NCBI RefSeq assembly: GCF_030766825.1
Contig: NZ_JASFDV010000001.1
Location: 149,760-213,759, forward strand
Direction: 5' to 3'
Length of the DNA: 64,000 bases
From: Nocardiopsis sp. CC223A
Lineage (GTDB): Bacteria; Actinomycetota; Actinomycetes; Streptosporangiales; Streptosporangiaceae
The position numbers and the translations under genes are program-made. The notes beneath the pieces were generated by a model. That model was not told the DNA's origin. It saw only the letters and a list, made by a program, of their open reading frames with translations, and did not search any database. Shown in pieces: positions 63,108 to 64,000 of the stretch (position 1 is its first letter; every line of letters begins with the position of its first letter).

Positions 63108-63916
63108 CGCCGCTCCCCGCCCCGCAGCGACGACCAGAACGCCAGCTCGTCGCGGACACCGCCCTCGGTGGCGCCGACCGGCGGCGTGAGCAGCTCGGAG
63201 TCGGCGCGCGGCTGCTCCGGCGCCGGGCGCACGGTCACGACGAGCCGCACGATGAGCGCCGCGCACACCGCGAGCAGGCACAGCAGGTAGCAGACCACCA
63301 CCCAGCCGGGTGCGGTGCGGCCCGCGGTGAGTCCGTGCACCAGGGCGAGCGGCCAGCACAGGTACGCGCTCGCGTGCACGGCCCGCCACGTCCACGGGCG
63401 GCCGCGGCCGGCGAACCGGCCGCGCAGGACCCCGGTGACGGTGATGACCAGCAGCAGGTCCGTGGCGATGATCCCGCAGGCCACCGCGGGGTCCACGCCC
63501 AGCGGGACCAGCGCGTTCCAGGGGACCAGTCCGGTGAAGGCGATCTGGAGCACGATGTGCGCGATGAGGAAGCCCACCGAGATCAGCGCGGCGGAGCGGT
63601 GCGCCGCCTGGAGCAGCAGCCGGCCGCGCGGGGTGGCGACGAGCCGGTCGGCGGCGGCCAGCCCGAACGCGGTGGCGACGGTGAGGCCCACCAGGGCCAG
63701 CACCCCGGAGTACGTCCACAGCAGGTCCTGGACGCCGCGCAGCACGACGGTGTGTCCGGGGGCGGTCAGGGCCAGCAGGGTGTTGGCGGCCACGACCCCG
63801 GCCAGCAGCGGCACCCACAGCCGGGTGCGGACCCGGCGGTCGGTGCGGGCGGAGATCGGACGGTGGGGGTGGGGTGGGGCCAGCGGGCCCCGGGAACGCC
63901 GGAAGCGATCGAACAT
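63104..63916 (-). CDS. Heme-binding membrane protein (ferric-reductase/cytochrome b561-like)
   Basis: This 270-residue protein has six hydrophobic helices. Pairs of His on helices suit two hemes: AAHRSAALISVGFLIAHIVLQ and WRAVHASAYLCWPLALVHGLTAG. The pattern matches ferric-reductase-like transmembrane domains. The stop overlaps the NuoF-like start by 4 nt (GTGA), so both proteins are made together. ATG 63916 was chosen, with GGGGCGAC upstream. Electrons from the flavoprotein could be passed across the membrane to iron or another acceptor. An FMN-binding partner may lie beyond the right edge. Confidence 0.82.
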   Translation of the reverse strand: MFDRFRRSRGPLAPPHPHRPISARTDRRVRTRLWVPLLAGVVAANTLLALTAPGHTVVLRGVQDLLWTYSGVLALVGLTVATAFGLAAADRLVATPRGRLLLQAAHRSAALISVGFLIAHIVLQIAFTGLVPWNALVPLGVDPAVACGIIATDLLLVITVTGVLRGRFAGRGRPWTWRAVHASAYLCWPLALVHGLTAGRTAPGWVVVCYLLCLLAVCAALIVRLVVTVRPAPEQPRADSELLTPPVGATEGGVRDELAFWSSLRGGERR

Positions 63917-64000
63917 GTCGCCCCTTCGCGGACAGGGGGGAGGGCACGGCCCTGGGAGAGGCGCGGCACAGGGGCCGCAGGGCCCGTCAGCGGACGAAGG

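Overview
The window is chromosomal DNA from a high-GC actinomycete (G+C clearly above 70% by eye, with GTG and TTG starts common). It fits the Nocardiopsis/Streptosporangiales side of the phylum best. The evidence is a DUF397 / HTH-DUF5753 / RsbW-like set, DUF3027 beside a cold-shock gene, DUF2530 beside an NCS2 permease, an actinobacterial HelD and GC-skewed codon use throughout. There are no rRNA or tRNA genes, no CRISPR array, no prophage and no intact insertion sequence. Most genes are housekeeping or core-accessory.

Layout. 1-11 kb: partial helicase-associated protein, a chimeric remnant of an ECF sigma factor and an SDR gene, a flavoprotein dehydrogenase, a HAAS/DUF1700-like membrane protein, cold-shock protein, DUF3027, a 1,023-residue sacsin-type ATPase and a MOSC protein. 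11-21 kb: lipoprotein, ArsR-SRPBCC pair, HemK-like methyltransferase, DUF2530/NCS2 permease, an MFS exporter whose start codon lies in a perfect hairpin, 2'-5' RNA ligase coupled to a 32-residue membrane peptide, a BKACE enzyme, and a secreted beta-propeller-like protein. 20-30 kb: glycerophosphodiesterase, serC, pdxH, DtxR/IdeR-type regulator, a PAS-GAF-PP2C-ATPase signalling phosphatase and an amino-acid ABC importer. 30-45 kb: NPP1-like secreted protein, CPA2 antiporter, two acyl-CoA dehydrogenases, a DHA2-MarR fusion, thiolase, a VapBC-type toxin-antitoxin pair, YcaQ-like glycosylase, exonuclease III-ribokinase, and YceI. 45-64 kb: argS-plsX, a divergent KamA radical-SAM enzyme, a DUF397 / HTH / ATPase / STAS cluster, glmS, coaA, HelD, HicAB, a DUF998-like membrane protein, a universal stress protein and a NuoF-like/heme-membrane electron-transfer pair.

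Themes. (i) Shared operators: AACCGAA-N5-TTCGGTT lies upstream of both an acyl-CoA dehydrogenase and the thiolase, which suggests one fatty-acid-oxidation regulon. A bipartite palindrome lies upstream of both the DUF397 and HTH genes. (ii) Repeats: a dispersed intergenic repeat family occurs at four loci. An 8-bp tandem array sits directly upstream of hicA, and a 192-bp in-frame tandem duplication copies the tail of the STAS gene. (iii) Partner switching: the SpoIIE-type phosphatase at 25 kb and the ATPase/STAS genes at 52-53 kb are parts of the kind used in anti-sigma networks.

Start codons were chosen from ribosome-binding sites and family starts. Functions rest on reading motifs by eye; no database search was run.
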